In this document: positions 48,004-58,481 of the stretch, one piece after another
Layout: every line of letters begins with the position of its first letter
How positions within the stretch are numbered: the stretch's first letter is position 1
NCBI GenBank assembly: GCA_003952965.2
Contig: CM025856.1
Location: forward strand, 17,071,011 to 17,135,010
DNA: 64,000 bases
Source: Morella rubra
Taxonomy: Eukaryota; Streptophyta; Magnoliopsida; Fagales; Myricaceae
Reading direction: 5' to 3'
The notes under the pieces: model-generated
Databases searched by the model: none
Seen by the model: the letters and a program-made list of their open reading frames with translations, nothing else
What the model was told of the DNA's origin: nothing
Made by a program: the position numbers and the translations under genes

Positions 48004-48879
48004 AAGTGAACGAAATCTTTTCAATTTTCTATTTAAGGTTGGCAGAAGCTTCCCCTTCAGCATGAACATGGGAAATCACTTCTGCTTGGTAGAACAAGAA
48101 AAAATTCTGCTTTTTCCTGGGACTGCTGGCCTCTGCTTTCAGACACCCGGTGAGATCATCATATACACATGACCAAGAGTTGGATGTCGGTCCTTTTTGG
48201 TTGGAAGCAGGCATGGTTTGCCTCCGGAGTTGAAAACTTTTGTTCCAAACAGGGGAATGTAAGCTGTCCTGTTTTCTGTTTTCTGATTTTTGGTGAGAGT
48301 TTGCTCTCTCAACGGCATGTCTGCTTCGAGATAGTATGCACTAAAGGAGAGGAAACATATATGTATTGTTGGGTACTTTCAGTTGGAATGTTTGGTGGCA
48401 CAGTTTTTGGTCCCTAGACACGGGTGGTTCCACTATAAAGTGTGCTATCTTTTAAAGTCAGAATGCGCTTAGGAAGGCTTCTTGAGTCGAGCTTAGACAA
48501 TTTTTCTCTTTTTTTTTTTTTTTGTAAGCAAGCTTAGATAGTTGAGGATAGATATACACGTATATAGGTTATTATTAGGAAAAAAAATCACCTTGAGCTT
48601 TCTAACTATTAATGCAATTACAAATATGAGTCTAAACTGTCAATTTTGACACATTGAGTTCAAGAACTACCAAACTTCACCAAATTGCCCTCTAAATTAA
48701 AATTTGACGGTAAAAAACATGCCACATGGCTCACTGACAACACACGTGGCCCGAGTTTGATCGTTGGATCTTTTTTAGGAACTCAAATTGATAAAATTTG
48801 ATAGTTCTTGGTCTCGTGGCAAAAGTAGTATTTGAAATCCCTGTTTGAGATTGCTTTTGTACTTAAAGGTCTCAAAGTG

Positions 48880-50481
48880 ACTTCCCACCCTTTCCCTTTT
48901 TTTATTGTTATATAATGTAATTTTGAGAAAGCGCAAAAAAGAAAAGAAAAACGTGCGATGTCCTTCATAATTTACTGAAATTTTGTGTGAACATTTTGTA
49001 CTTGTTGCGAAGAGGTTCCCTCTTGGTGTATTTAGAGCAGCAAATTCAAGAAAATGTGGAGCAGCTGAGATTTTCTTATGAAGTTGCTTCTTAATGTTTC
49101 TGGAAGAAACAGAATCTTGAGTTCTTATGCACTTCTTTTCGTTGTTGTTGGCATATATTCAAGATTCTTTGAAGGTAATATTTTGTAGATCTGTCCCTTG
49201 CAAGAGTGTTCCCAGTTGTTGTAACTCTTAGGGGAAGATGTTGTAAGAGAGACTTTACAAGGAAGAGCACCAAGCATAGTTTTTCTTTTTTTCTTTTTTC
49301 ACTGCACTCGGGAGGCTTTATCTGGAAATTACTGCTAAACTGTGGTTCCTCTGAAACTTCATTATTTTGTTACTGTTTCAGTGAACTTGTTTAGAGCGGA
49401 ACTTTAGTTGTAGTTACTTGATGCCTGTGAGCAGGCGCTGCAATTTATGTTCTTGGGGCGTCCGGGCAATCTGCTCAATGTGGTTCATTCCCTAATTTGT
49501 TTGCGCTTGATCTATTTGTGGCACTTTTGATTCTATGGTCTTACCCTTCGTATTAGCTAAGAGATCTTGCTTTAGTTCCACGTCGGTTAAGAAACATTTG
49601 GGTTGATTTCGTGTAAGTTTAGAGACATTTTTACCTAAAAAGCCGATTTTTCAAGGTGTAAATCTCTAAACTTTAAAAAATTCATTAGTAGATATGATAT
49701 AATAGAGGACTCCGCAATAAAGAAATGACCATATGACCATGGCCTTGGATTAAAGAAATTATCACTTTATTTCACAAAAGCAAATAATTTTGTATCAGAT
49801 TCAGGCCCTGAGCATTATATCATCAAGCACACATAAGAACGATTTCTTCCTATCCTTTTCCCTACCTACTGCACTAAAATTTTGGCCCCATAAAATAATT
49901 CTTTTAATTATTTGCTTTTTGTAGGTACACATTTTATATATGTGTCGTTTTTTATTAGCCCGTAATGCTTAGATTGATCTGGAAACTTCGGTGTAATTCC
50001 TTTCCACTAGGAGAACATGATGTAGCAACTTCTCTAAAATGAGTAGCATATGTTTGTATTTTTTTGCTGACGAGTAGGATGCTCTTCGAAAGTACATAGT
50101 ATTTGGTTAATGGTTATGCAAAACGTTTGTGACCATCTATACCATGCATTTGAATCTTTTCCCAGAACCAAGAGCGGATAAAAGGTGAAAAGATGACGCA
50201 AGAGTCTCTATAAACAAACAGTCAGTTTACTTTTACTTTTTTAGACAATCCTTAATACATATATTAAGATTCAAAAGAAAATTACGGGCATTGAATCTAG
50301 AAAAACACCTAAACAGACCAGAAAACCTACAATCTTGGCACAAAGGCCCCAGGACAAGTCCGATCCAAGAATCCGGAAGCCCATTAACAAACAGTCACTT
50401 TGAAATGGATATCTTTGCAGACATTTTGTTGTCGATAGCATAGTACACATGAAACTCCAGTGTACTGGCCTACCCATATAT
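48880..50481. other. Downstream of TBL A2; no gene recognised
   Basis: 48880-49600 is related at low identity to 39048-39457. From 49600 to 50481 I see no coding sequence except the 3' side of the next minus-strand gene, whose 3'UTR probably lies in about 50270-50481. Confidence 0.45.
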
Positions 50482-50883
50482 CTAATCGGCAAATGGGTAT
50501 TGCTCATACCTTATTGTACAATCATGGAGCAGTGCGCGAGCCCCTATCCGGCTTTGACACGATCCAAACATGGTTGTCTTAGCAGCACCAAGACAGGAAG
50601 TGCAATCTGAGCCAGTGAGATTTTGGTTACAAGTAGCATGACCATAGGCAAAAGCATTAGGGTAAGGAGATACGTTGAAGTAATCGTAACTTTTGCGCGT
50701 TGGCGTCACCGTCTCTAATTCTTCGACAACGTATTCGAGGCTGATGCCGAAAGGATCGCCTTTAGAATACACCCCGACGTTGCAGAAAGCTGCCGTGACA
50801 TTGGTGTTTGGAACACTTGTTGCAGAACTGCTCAGCCAAAAGACTGTGACTATAATCACCGCAACTTTTGGAAGTAAAACCAT
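50482..50883 (-). CDS. Ginkbilobin-2-like secreted protein (single DUF26/Gnk2 domain)
   Basis: 133 residues from ATG 50883; an in-frame ATG at 50967 would add 28 charged residues ahead of the signal peptide, so I prefer the inner start. A signal peptide (MVLLPKVAVIIVTVFWLSSS) is followed by one Gnk2/stress-antifung domain: FCNVGVYSKGDPF, a long middle, then CNQNLTGSDCTSC (the C-X8-C-X2-C motif), IGARALLHDCTIRYEQYPF and the stop. This is the layout of ginkbilobin-2, a secreted embryo protein with antifungal, mannose-binding activity, and of single-domain cysteine-rich secretory proteins. There is no kinase domain or second DUF26 copy, so it is not a CRK receptor. Expected location: apoplast. 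The frame is intact, no intron is required, and the neighbours are unrelated. Confidence 0.88.
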   Translation of the reverse strand: MVLLPKVAVIIVTVFWLSSSATSVPNTNVTAAFCNVGVYSKGDPFGISLEYVVEELETVTPTRKSYDYFNVSPYPNAFAYGHATCNQNLTGSDCTSCLGAAKTTMFGSCQSRIGARALLHDCTIRYEQYPFAD

Positions 50884-51068
50884 ATTTCTGGGTCTCTTCC
50901 TTTCTTTGATTGTCTCCTTCTTTCCGATCAGATTTACGTTTTGAAGACGTTTCATGGGGACACTCATTTGTTTGATTCGATCTTTTATATATGTTTGATG
51001 TCACCATCTTTTACCTGTAATATTAATTCAAGTGTATAATTCTACATAGACAAGTCGTGTTTATTAGC

Positions 51069-51235
51069 CACCCAAAATTTTGGCTTAATATAAAAATTAC
51101 AAAATATTATCTTTCTTCATCGAATTATTAATTTTTACTATAATAAATATAAAAAAATTATTAAAATCATCTCACTTCATATTTTTTACCGATTCTAATA
51201 CTCAAAATTTTAACACTCAAACACCACTCGTATTG
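51069..51235 (+). repeat. AT-rich dispersed MITE-like repeat, copy 1
   Basis: Shares 'aaaattttggc(t/a)taata', 'ctataataaatataaaaa' and 'caaacaccac' with 57497-57690. Inverted, weaker relatives lie at about 51890-52080, 60090-60230 and 62270-62480. It starts about 100 bp upstream of the ginkbilobin-like gene's longest reading frame. Confidence 0.55.
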
Positions 51236-51584
51236 TTTGCTATCTTTTCATTTTGAGGTCTTTTATGTGGTAATAAACACACCTTCTTGTGTAGGTGGAG
51301 AGACGTGGGAAGATGTTGAACCCTCATTGAATGTGTTAAAAAAAAAGTAAAAGATAGGATGAACAACCATTAGGCTCATGGAATCAGCGTCATCCCAACT
51401 GAACTGACCCTGCAATTGTCACAAACAATTTGCTGTTCTTTCAGAAGCCTAATGGCCACGCACGGCCCGTAGGGGTCCAATAGCAAAGAGTGTAGACCAA
51501 AGACCAATTAGATTTAGGCAAGAATATTGGCTAATGATTAATCCAGCCCTTCATTGGTTGCTTTTATCCTCACTTTCTTAGGAC

Positions 51585-51848
51585 TTGGGGGCAAACAAGC
51601 TTTTTGATATGGACAAGGTTTTTCATTTATACATAAAAGACTCAAATGATTGGGGTTGCTTCAATGGTAAGGATCATTCTGAATCTATAATTGAATTTGG
51701 TACAGATGTTTCAGATTCCATTCCTTGTACGGATCAGAAAAAATCTAATTTTAGTAGGGGCGAGAGGTCCTTTCCCACTCTCTCCAAACTTTGCTTGCAG
51801 TTTCAAGAGAGAGCTTGGAAGTTTTTGTTGTCAATGATGAAAAAATAG
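51585..51848 (+). CDS. Unrecognised 87-codon ORF, possibly an exon fragment
   Basis: Open frame with ordinary amino-acid composition (contains DSNDWGCFNGKDHSESI and FPTLSKLCLQFQERAWKFLL), preceded at 51574-51580 by a good 3' splice site ('cactttcttag'). It contains an ATG-like context only through a non-ATG start, so an exon or a pseudogene piece is more likely than a complete gene. No domain or family recognised. Confidence 0.25.
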   Translation: MGANKLFDMDKVFHLYIKDSNDWGCFNGKDHSESIIEFGTDVSDSIPCTDQKKSNFSRGERSFPTLSKLCLQFQERAWKFLLSMMKK

Positions 51849-52589
51849 AGGCATGCTTCTATTTAGGAATTTTTAGAAAATTGGTCATGTTATGAAAATT
51901 AAGGAAGATTAGGTTTGAGAGATGATGGAAAATTGTGTAGTTTTATGGGTGTTAGATGAAAAAGTGAAAAGAGAAATGAATTAAATAAATTTGTTATTTT
52001 TATTGTGATGAAAAGAGATAATTTGATGGGAAGAGAGATAAATTTATTTTTTTTAAAAAAAATTTTGAAATGAAAAGAAAAGAAATAAAATTATTTTGTG
52101 TCCCTTAAAACTGAAAAATTAAGTTTGGAGGGACAAAAAATTTTGAAGGTAGCATAGATCCTATTGGGATTGATAAAAAGGTTGTTGAAGTTTATAAAGC
52201 AGTATTAAAGTTTGTAAAAAAGTTATTTATAAAAAAATTATTGGAGCTTGTAAAAAGGTATTAAAATAGATGAAAAATTAATTATATATATTTTAAAAAA
52301 ATTCTTGACATCCCAAGAATATGATTAAAAAAATTTAATTTTACGAAAAAAAAATTTGATTTACTTTTATCTGGTCAGAAAATGTCCTGGTTGTAGCATT
52401 CTATACATGTCTAGATTGCCTTGAGATCTAGTGGCTGAGTCGTTGACAAGGGGAAAAGATCTTCCACCATGCTCTAGATTGCAAGTTGGATCCCCTAGTA
52501 CCGGATCCTTGCCGAAGTTAAATATCGCGAAGAACATTCCTAGCAGTTTATTCAAATTTGGCTCTCTACTTTAACCAAAAAGCACATTT

Positions 52590-53575
52590 CTCTATTTTAA
52601 CTATCAACTTTTTAAAAACACCCCAGCAGCTTCTCTATTTTAACTATTCTATTTAAATATTATTTTTCAAAGATTTCTTTATTCTTTCTCTAACATTTAT
52701 ATTTTTGAATATTCATTTTTAACGGTCTAGGAGGAAGAAAAGAAAAGAGAGGGAAGTGTGAGCGTGTGAGAGCTAGGAGGAAGAAAAGAAAAAAAGAAGA
52801 AAAAAAAAGGAAAAGAGAGGGAGAGCATGAGAGCTAAAGGAAAAAAAGAAAAAGAAAAAGAAAATAGAGATATTAATATTTTAAGATAGTGAAGTGAACA
52901 GTGGTTCTCTAAAAATAGAGAACTACTATTCACATGTTAAATTTTTTTTTGTTAAAAATTGTTAGAATAGATAAGCTGTTAGGGAGTGTTTTTCAGTTTT
53001 TTGTTAAATTGATTATCTATTTTAACTAAAATGCTAGAATAGAGAAGCTAATAGGAATGCTCTTACGCGTATCACCATCACCCTTAGTATTTTAACTATC
53101 AACTTTTTAAAAACACCCCAGCAGCTTCTCTATTTTAACCATCTTTTTTTACTATTCTATTTAAATATTATTTTACAAAGATTTCTTTATTCTTTCTCTA
53201 ACATTTATATTTTTGAATATTCGTTTTTAACGGTCTGGAAAGGAAAAAGAAAGAAAAAAAGAAAAGAAAAGAGAGGGAGAGTGTGAGCCTGTGAGAGCTA
53301 GGAGGAAGAAAAAAAAAAGAAGAAAAGAAAAGAGAGGAGAGCTGGCAAGGAAAAAAAGAAAAAGAAAAAGAGATATTAATATTTTAAGATAGTGAAGTGA
53401 ACAGTAGTTCTCTAAAAATAGAGAACTACTATTCACGTATTAAATTTTTTTGTTAAAAATTGTTAGAATAGATAAGCTGTTAGGGAGTGTTTTTCAGTCT
53501 TTTTATTAAATTGATTATTTATTCTAATTAAAATACTAGAATAAAGAAGCTAATAGGAATGCTCTTACGCGTGTC
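52590..53575. repeat. Tandem pair of ~490-bp MITE-like elements
   Basis: About 52600-53060 and 53095-53560 are direct copies ('caactttttaaaaacacccc', 'cagcagcttctctatttta', 'tttttaacggtctgg/agg', purine tract, 'ttagggagtgtttttcag'). Each copy has inverted ends: 'agcttctctatttta' on the left and 'tagaatagagaagct' on the right. The purine-rich centre (GGAAAAG-type runs) gives long but artificial open frames on the minus strand. Confidence 0.7.
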
Positions 53576-54397
53576 ACCGCCACCTCAGTATTTTACAATT
53601 AATTCTAGCATGCAAGATGCAGTTTTTTTTTAAATCCCATAAAAATTTTAAGCTGCAGTTTTTAGATTTCTCTTTTTATTAATAAACATAAAATAAGTGC
53701 AAAAGCAAGCGGGGCCTGATGAGACAAAATAATCTTGGGCCGGGTAGAGAATATAGGACATAGTGGGCTCACGGCCCACTTTCTACCAGATCTACGAACC
53801 TAAGTCGAAATAGAGAGCCGCCATTATACGACGTGACGGTGATGTGACGTCCAAATTAGGAGGATAGGAAAGGCTGTAATCATCGGCACCACCTTCCTTC
53901 TTCACACTGAGATCCCCGTCACTAGAGCCTGTGGATAAGCTGGAGAGCTGAGACTCTCGGTGAAACGTGGTGGAGGGACCTCTGCAAGACGTCAAACCTC
54001 CATGTGCCGGAGATCAGACTCAGGGGCGTAGTGGGGATTCACTCGCGTTGACGTTGCTAGATTTCATGAGCTAATGGTGATCTTTATTGTAGGTTACTTA
54101 GCTGATCGAAAAAGTCATTTCTTGAATCAGTTAGCTTATTATTAACTCTTATGATTTACTGTAAGACTTACATGGTTATACAATGCACGTTACGTTACGT
54201 TCATCATGCATCTCCTGCAAGCCTCTTTAAGTCTCGCTATCTCCCTCCAGTTTCTGTTTCCAAGTAATCATGTCCTCTGAAATAGCTTCGTGATTTTTCT
54301 TTTTTGCTTCAGTTAACTCAGAGAGACACATACATCATATGTATAATTACCGGAGCCAAAAAGTGGCAAATTGTTATATGTACTGGGCACTGCGTGC
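53576..54397. other. Downstream of the ALMT gene; no gene recognised
   Basis: 53700-54060 is less AT-rich and includes a minus-strand open frame of 67 codons (53792-53995) without recognisable motifs. The remainder should contain the 3'UTR of the minus-strand ALMT gene. Confidence 0.4.
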
Positions 54398-56266
54398 TCA
54401 TAGACTGGAGGGACATATCAGAGCTTGAGTACGGAAACTGGCAAGCTCTCCAAGTTCTTCCACCTCCTTCGCCAGTTTTTCTACTTTTTCCATTATGTCC
54501 ATCAATAAGAGCAGAAAGGTTGCCATGGCAAGTCCATCACCATTCTCTATTGGTTGTAGATTGGAAGATGACATGAACAAGCTAAGCTCTAGCCTCATTG
54601 ACTTCAACTCTGGAACTATCGAAGCCCCTGGATGGCACCTTCTCATTTTCAAGATACTCTCTCCAAGCTCTCTTAGACTCCTTGCAAGCAACGATCCAAC
54701 TGCTTCGCATGGTTCTGTGATTGTCTGTCTCAAAGTTGTTGGTGGCTAATAATGACAACGTTAAAAAGAAATAAGCAAATTAAGGAGTATTTTGGTGCTT
54801 CGTAGAAGTTGCAACTAAAGCAATTGCGTCGTGGACTATTTAAAATGTACAATTAATGTTAATTGGCTATTATGAAGACAAACAAATCATTAAGATTAGG
54901 TACCTCATGTCTAGCTGATAGACCTTTCAGTGAAAGGATGGTTGCTGCCACCTCTCTAAGATGCTCTCCAATATGTAAATATTTTCCCCAAGGGTAGTTA
55001 AGCCCGAATTTTCCATGCCACGGTTCCCACCATGCAAAGTTTGCCTGAAATGTTGTAGAAGTACTCTATAAGTATACCCAGCATTTTCCCTTTTTGTCTT
55101 ATAGTTTTAGAGATTATGGCTGATATTCCCCTGAAGTAAATTAAAGTAAAAGGCTCGATTGATCAGGAGAAGAAATATACCAGTGACTCATCCTTAGACC
55201 TCGAGTTTAGGACGGATTTGCAACTACTAAGATTTGCAACAGCTGGTTGGTTTTCCTTTTCGCCATTGCTGCCGCCGTATTCCTCCAGGCATATTGCTAC
55301 AGTAAACAACACAAGTTCTGTGAAAATCTATTCTCTTTCTACTGGAATAAGATGGTATTTAAAAACTGTGCTAAAAAATGTCTTTTAGTTTTTTTCCCCG
55401 GAAGCAATTATATGTTTTCTTTGTTACTTCTAGAAAAGGAGCTTACCCTCAATAGAGCGCGCCAGGTCTTCGAATTTGGAGGCTATAGAGTCATGAAGTT
55501 CATCGCTGGCCCAAATGGGGAAGATAAGCAGGCTTATGAAAATGCAGATGACGAAGCCCATTCCAATTGTTGAGAGACGTTCGCGAGCTAATTTCATGAC
55601 CTTCTCAGCACGTATGCCTGATACCACTACTAGATTGAAGGTGAGAATGAATATCATGGCCCCGTAGTCATGTCTCTTCTTTATTTTTGGAACCATTCGC
55701 GTGTATGTTGCAGCTGCAGCTGAAATGTTAAGTTGATGATTAATGAGACTTGTGTTCCTCAGATATAGGCCTTGGTTATCATCCAGCCGAAAAAGAAAGC
55801 AAAAAGATACGTAAAGCCATATGCTATTAGTATATTATCTCCAAGAATAAGGCTAGCCCTTACCAAAAATAAAAACAGAAGTTCCAACAATAATGGTGCT
55901 GCCGATTCCACCAGCTTTTTGAGCTAAAGCTGCTGCTAAACACCCCAGTCCTCCTCCTAATATGGTTCCAAGTCCACGGTTCAAGCCCTTGCTTAGCGTC
56001 GCACCTGCAATATTATCCACGAACACAGCACAAATGAAATTTGATTCACTTAATTAACAGTTGTACGACCAACTATATCATGATTACGACCCATTACAAT
56101 TTGCATAAAAACACAAACCTGCAAAGAACTCGAAGATGACGACAACAGTCATTATAGCCCACATGGCGTTCTCCCCAACTTGACTAAAAAGTGGATCCAG
56201 CAGGTAGAGAAGTGAAACCAAAACCAGAGCAATGCCCACCTTGAAACTGTGAATCACCTTTCTCAT
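54398..56266 (-). CDS. Aluminium-activated malate transporter (ALMT)-type anion channel; 6 exons, 5' end uncertain
   Basis: Minus-strand exons: 56119-56266, 55864-56004, 55447-55719, 55181-55296, 54904-55044, 54398-54745 (1167 nt, 388 residues from ATG 56266). All junctions have GT/AG and keep frame. The hydrophobic half has [18 protein letters not shown], then [17 protein letters not shown], the glycine-rich [20 protein letters not shown], and [19 protein letters not shown] (five or more membrane spans). The cytosolic half contains [12 protein letters not shown] (residues ~229-240), the WEP-HG signature of ALMTs, then EPCEAVGS and RELGESI. Family members are malate/anion channels of the plasma membrane or tonoplast. 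Upstream of ATG 56266 the same frame stays open to a stop at 56459 but has no ATG, whereas a good ATG at 56439 is out of frame: a probable frameshift, or a missed exon. Confidence 0.85.
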
Positions 56267-56290
56267 GTCATGTTTAGTTTTCTGTTCTCT

Positions 56291-56392
56291 AAGATAGGGA
56301 ATAATGGGAGGAACTGAAAATTGGATTTTCTTCTTTTCTCTAAAATAGTAAACAATGGGAGAAAGAGAAAATTGAAACTTCTTCTTCTCTCG
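56291..56392 (-). repeat. 51-bp tandem duplication at the ALMT 5' end
   Basis: Two adjacent 17-codon units in the ALMT frame: [17 protein letters not shown] (56342-56392) and [17 protein letters not shown] (56291-56341), followed by REQKTKHDM at the conserved start of the transporter. The copies differ at several positions, so the duplication is not brand new. Confidence 0.75.
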
Positions 56393-56439
56393 AGACCAAC
56401 CCCATCTCCATCTGGAATTGATATTACAGTTGAACCCAT

Positions 56440-58040
56440 TGGGGAAAAACTTCTGGGTTTATTCTTTCCCCTTCCGAGTAGATTTGAACTTCACTTCCTT
56501 GTTGAGAATTAAGTTTTAGAGAACCTATATATATAGACACTACTCCTCCAGAGAAGTAGAAAGTGGGGAAGTAATATAGCAACTGTTGAAGCCCCAAAGT
56601 GGACATATGCCCTATGCACTTCAAGCCAAATACAGCACCTAAAGAAACAAGAACAAGAAAATTCCACGTGGAAGTCTCTGCATTTAATTATCTCAATGTG
56701 GACACCTTATTTTGAACTTATTAGTGGCTCTAGACGTGGAACACGCAGCTTACACGGCAAGAGGGTACCCTTCTTAAACAGTACTACTGCATGTGGAGGA
56801 AGATCTTTTCGACACGCCTCTATGTACTATTGCTGGACATGGAGTGACACATGCATTTTGTCATGTGGGTACTGAGAGCTAGGTACTATAATGCAGAAGT
56901 TAGTTCATGTAGGGTTGTGGATAACCCCACTATGCTTCCAAGGGCTATCAGTGATGCTAGTGGAGAGACGACACTCCGACAAAATTGGTCTAGTTTTCAG
57001 CATGCTTTTAATTCCCAATTAATTTTTTTTCACGTTAGTGGTTGCAAAATAGAGAGCAACAGGCCAGCGATCATGCATGTCTGTAAGACCGTTCCATCAA
57101 TATGCCTGCTTCTTTTGCATGAATTTCAATGTCAAAAATTCTGAGACGTTCACTTCTAGGAGCGGAATTTCAATTTCTTCGCACAGTACTGTGTACTTGT
57201 ATTCATTCTGGAGTGGTGTACGTGGTTCAAAAAAGAGTCAAAGGAAGACATGTCAAGTGGAGTATAATGAGATTAAAAGGCTGAGACTTCTATTCACCGT
57301 GATGATTAAGTAGAAACACCACCTACGGGTAATCGTGGGTTATCATGTGCGGCAATATTGTAAGCTGTGCCACTATCTTTTGTCTGTTACGTACGTGATC
57401 GTATTGGCTAGAAGTGTTGGGCGAAATTACTGTGCTCTAAAAATTAAATAATATTCTCAAGCAAACTAGAAACCAAACAAGAAAATATTTGTGTTAGTTT
57501 AGAATTTTGGCATAATAAAATAACTACAAAATAATCTCTCTCCCCATCACATCATCTCTTTCTATTATAATAAATATAAAAAATTCATTTAAATCATCTC
57601 ATCTCTCTTCATTTTTCACAAACTCTTGATCGTATCCCAAAATTTTGACTACTCTAAAATTTTAGCATACAAACACCACAATTTCAATTAGTAAAAGAGA
57701 ATAACACAAGAGAACACACCATATTTGCATGAAAAATGTGACCCTTCAGTGTGAAGGGAAAAACTATGAGGAAACTCCGAGATAAATCTATCATAATAAA
57801 ATAAAATTACAACACTCAAATTTATGCCAAAAACTTGAGTTTAGACAAATTGAAAATCAACCACAACTCTTTGAGAAAATTAAAATAGATCGCACTACGT
57901 ACAAATCTCAGAATCTAATCAAACTCACGCTGCAGCAAGATTCTCAATCTAAATATCACAATTTTTCCATTGATAAAAGCACCCAAATAACTTTCTTGAG
58001 ACAACCTCATTGAAAGAAAAACTCTTAAAAAAGTTATATT
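56440..58040. other. Upstream of ALMT and beyond; no gene recognised
   Basis: 56513-56850 should include the ALMT promoter/5'UTR. The open frames at 56851-57313 have no recognisable motif. 57497-57690 is a second, more complete copy of the AT-rich dispersed repeat at 51069. Confidence 0.4.
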
Positions 58041-58045
58041 CTTTG

Positions 58046-58066
58046 TTTGTGTGTGTGTGTGTGTGT
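58046..58066. repeat. (GT)n microsatellite
   Basis: About ten GT units; useful only as a marker. Confidence 0.85.
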
Positions 58067-58383
58067 TTCTTTCTCTCTTCTCATTGTGTGGCAACCCCAT
58101 TTTCTTAGCTTGGGGCCCACGAATGGGTTTGGCTCAATGGGCTGGACGCCCACAATAGAATACACCCGATATATATGTTTTGTTTCAAACTCGTTTCTAG
58201 CATTTAGTAGAAAATAGTTGACAAAGTGGTGGAGATTTCTCTAGCCAAAAGGAAACAATACTTAATGCCGTACTTATTCTTTACTCAGCACAATTGATGT
58301 AGCTAGCAGTGCCTAATTTAGAAATTTAGCCCTTGAACATTTGTTTAGTGGCTCAAAACAATGCCAGCTTGATATTAATTTGG

Positions 58384-58481
58384 TAACAGGATCAATCAAC
58401 ATGACCTAATTATATGAATATATATATAACAGGATCAATCAACATGATCTAATTATATGAATATATATATATATATATACG
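58384..58481. repeat. ~44-bp tandem duplication with (AT)n tails
   Basis: The block 'aacaggatcaatcaacatga' followed by '(c/t)ctaattatatgaatatat' occurs twice, each ending in an AT run of different length. Probably slippage-derived. Confidence 0.75.

Larger units (their letters stand above)
42461..48879 (+). repeat. TBL locus duplication, copy A2 (direct)
   Basis: Direct copy of 32627-39047. Its first 3 kb is the right arm of the palindrome with copy B. After 48879 the sequence departs from A1 and matches it only weakly. Confidence 0.93.

Noticed and set aside
52727..53436. Minus-strand ORFs with Phe/Ser/Leu runs
   Set aside because: They come from purine tracts in the MITE-like repeats and occur in parallel in both units.
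53792..53995. Minus-strand ORF as a further exon of the ALMT gene
   Set aside because: The ALMT frame ends with a proper stop at 54398, and this ORF has no ALMT-like sequence or needed splice signal.
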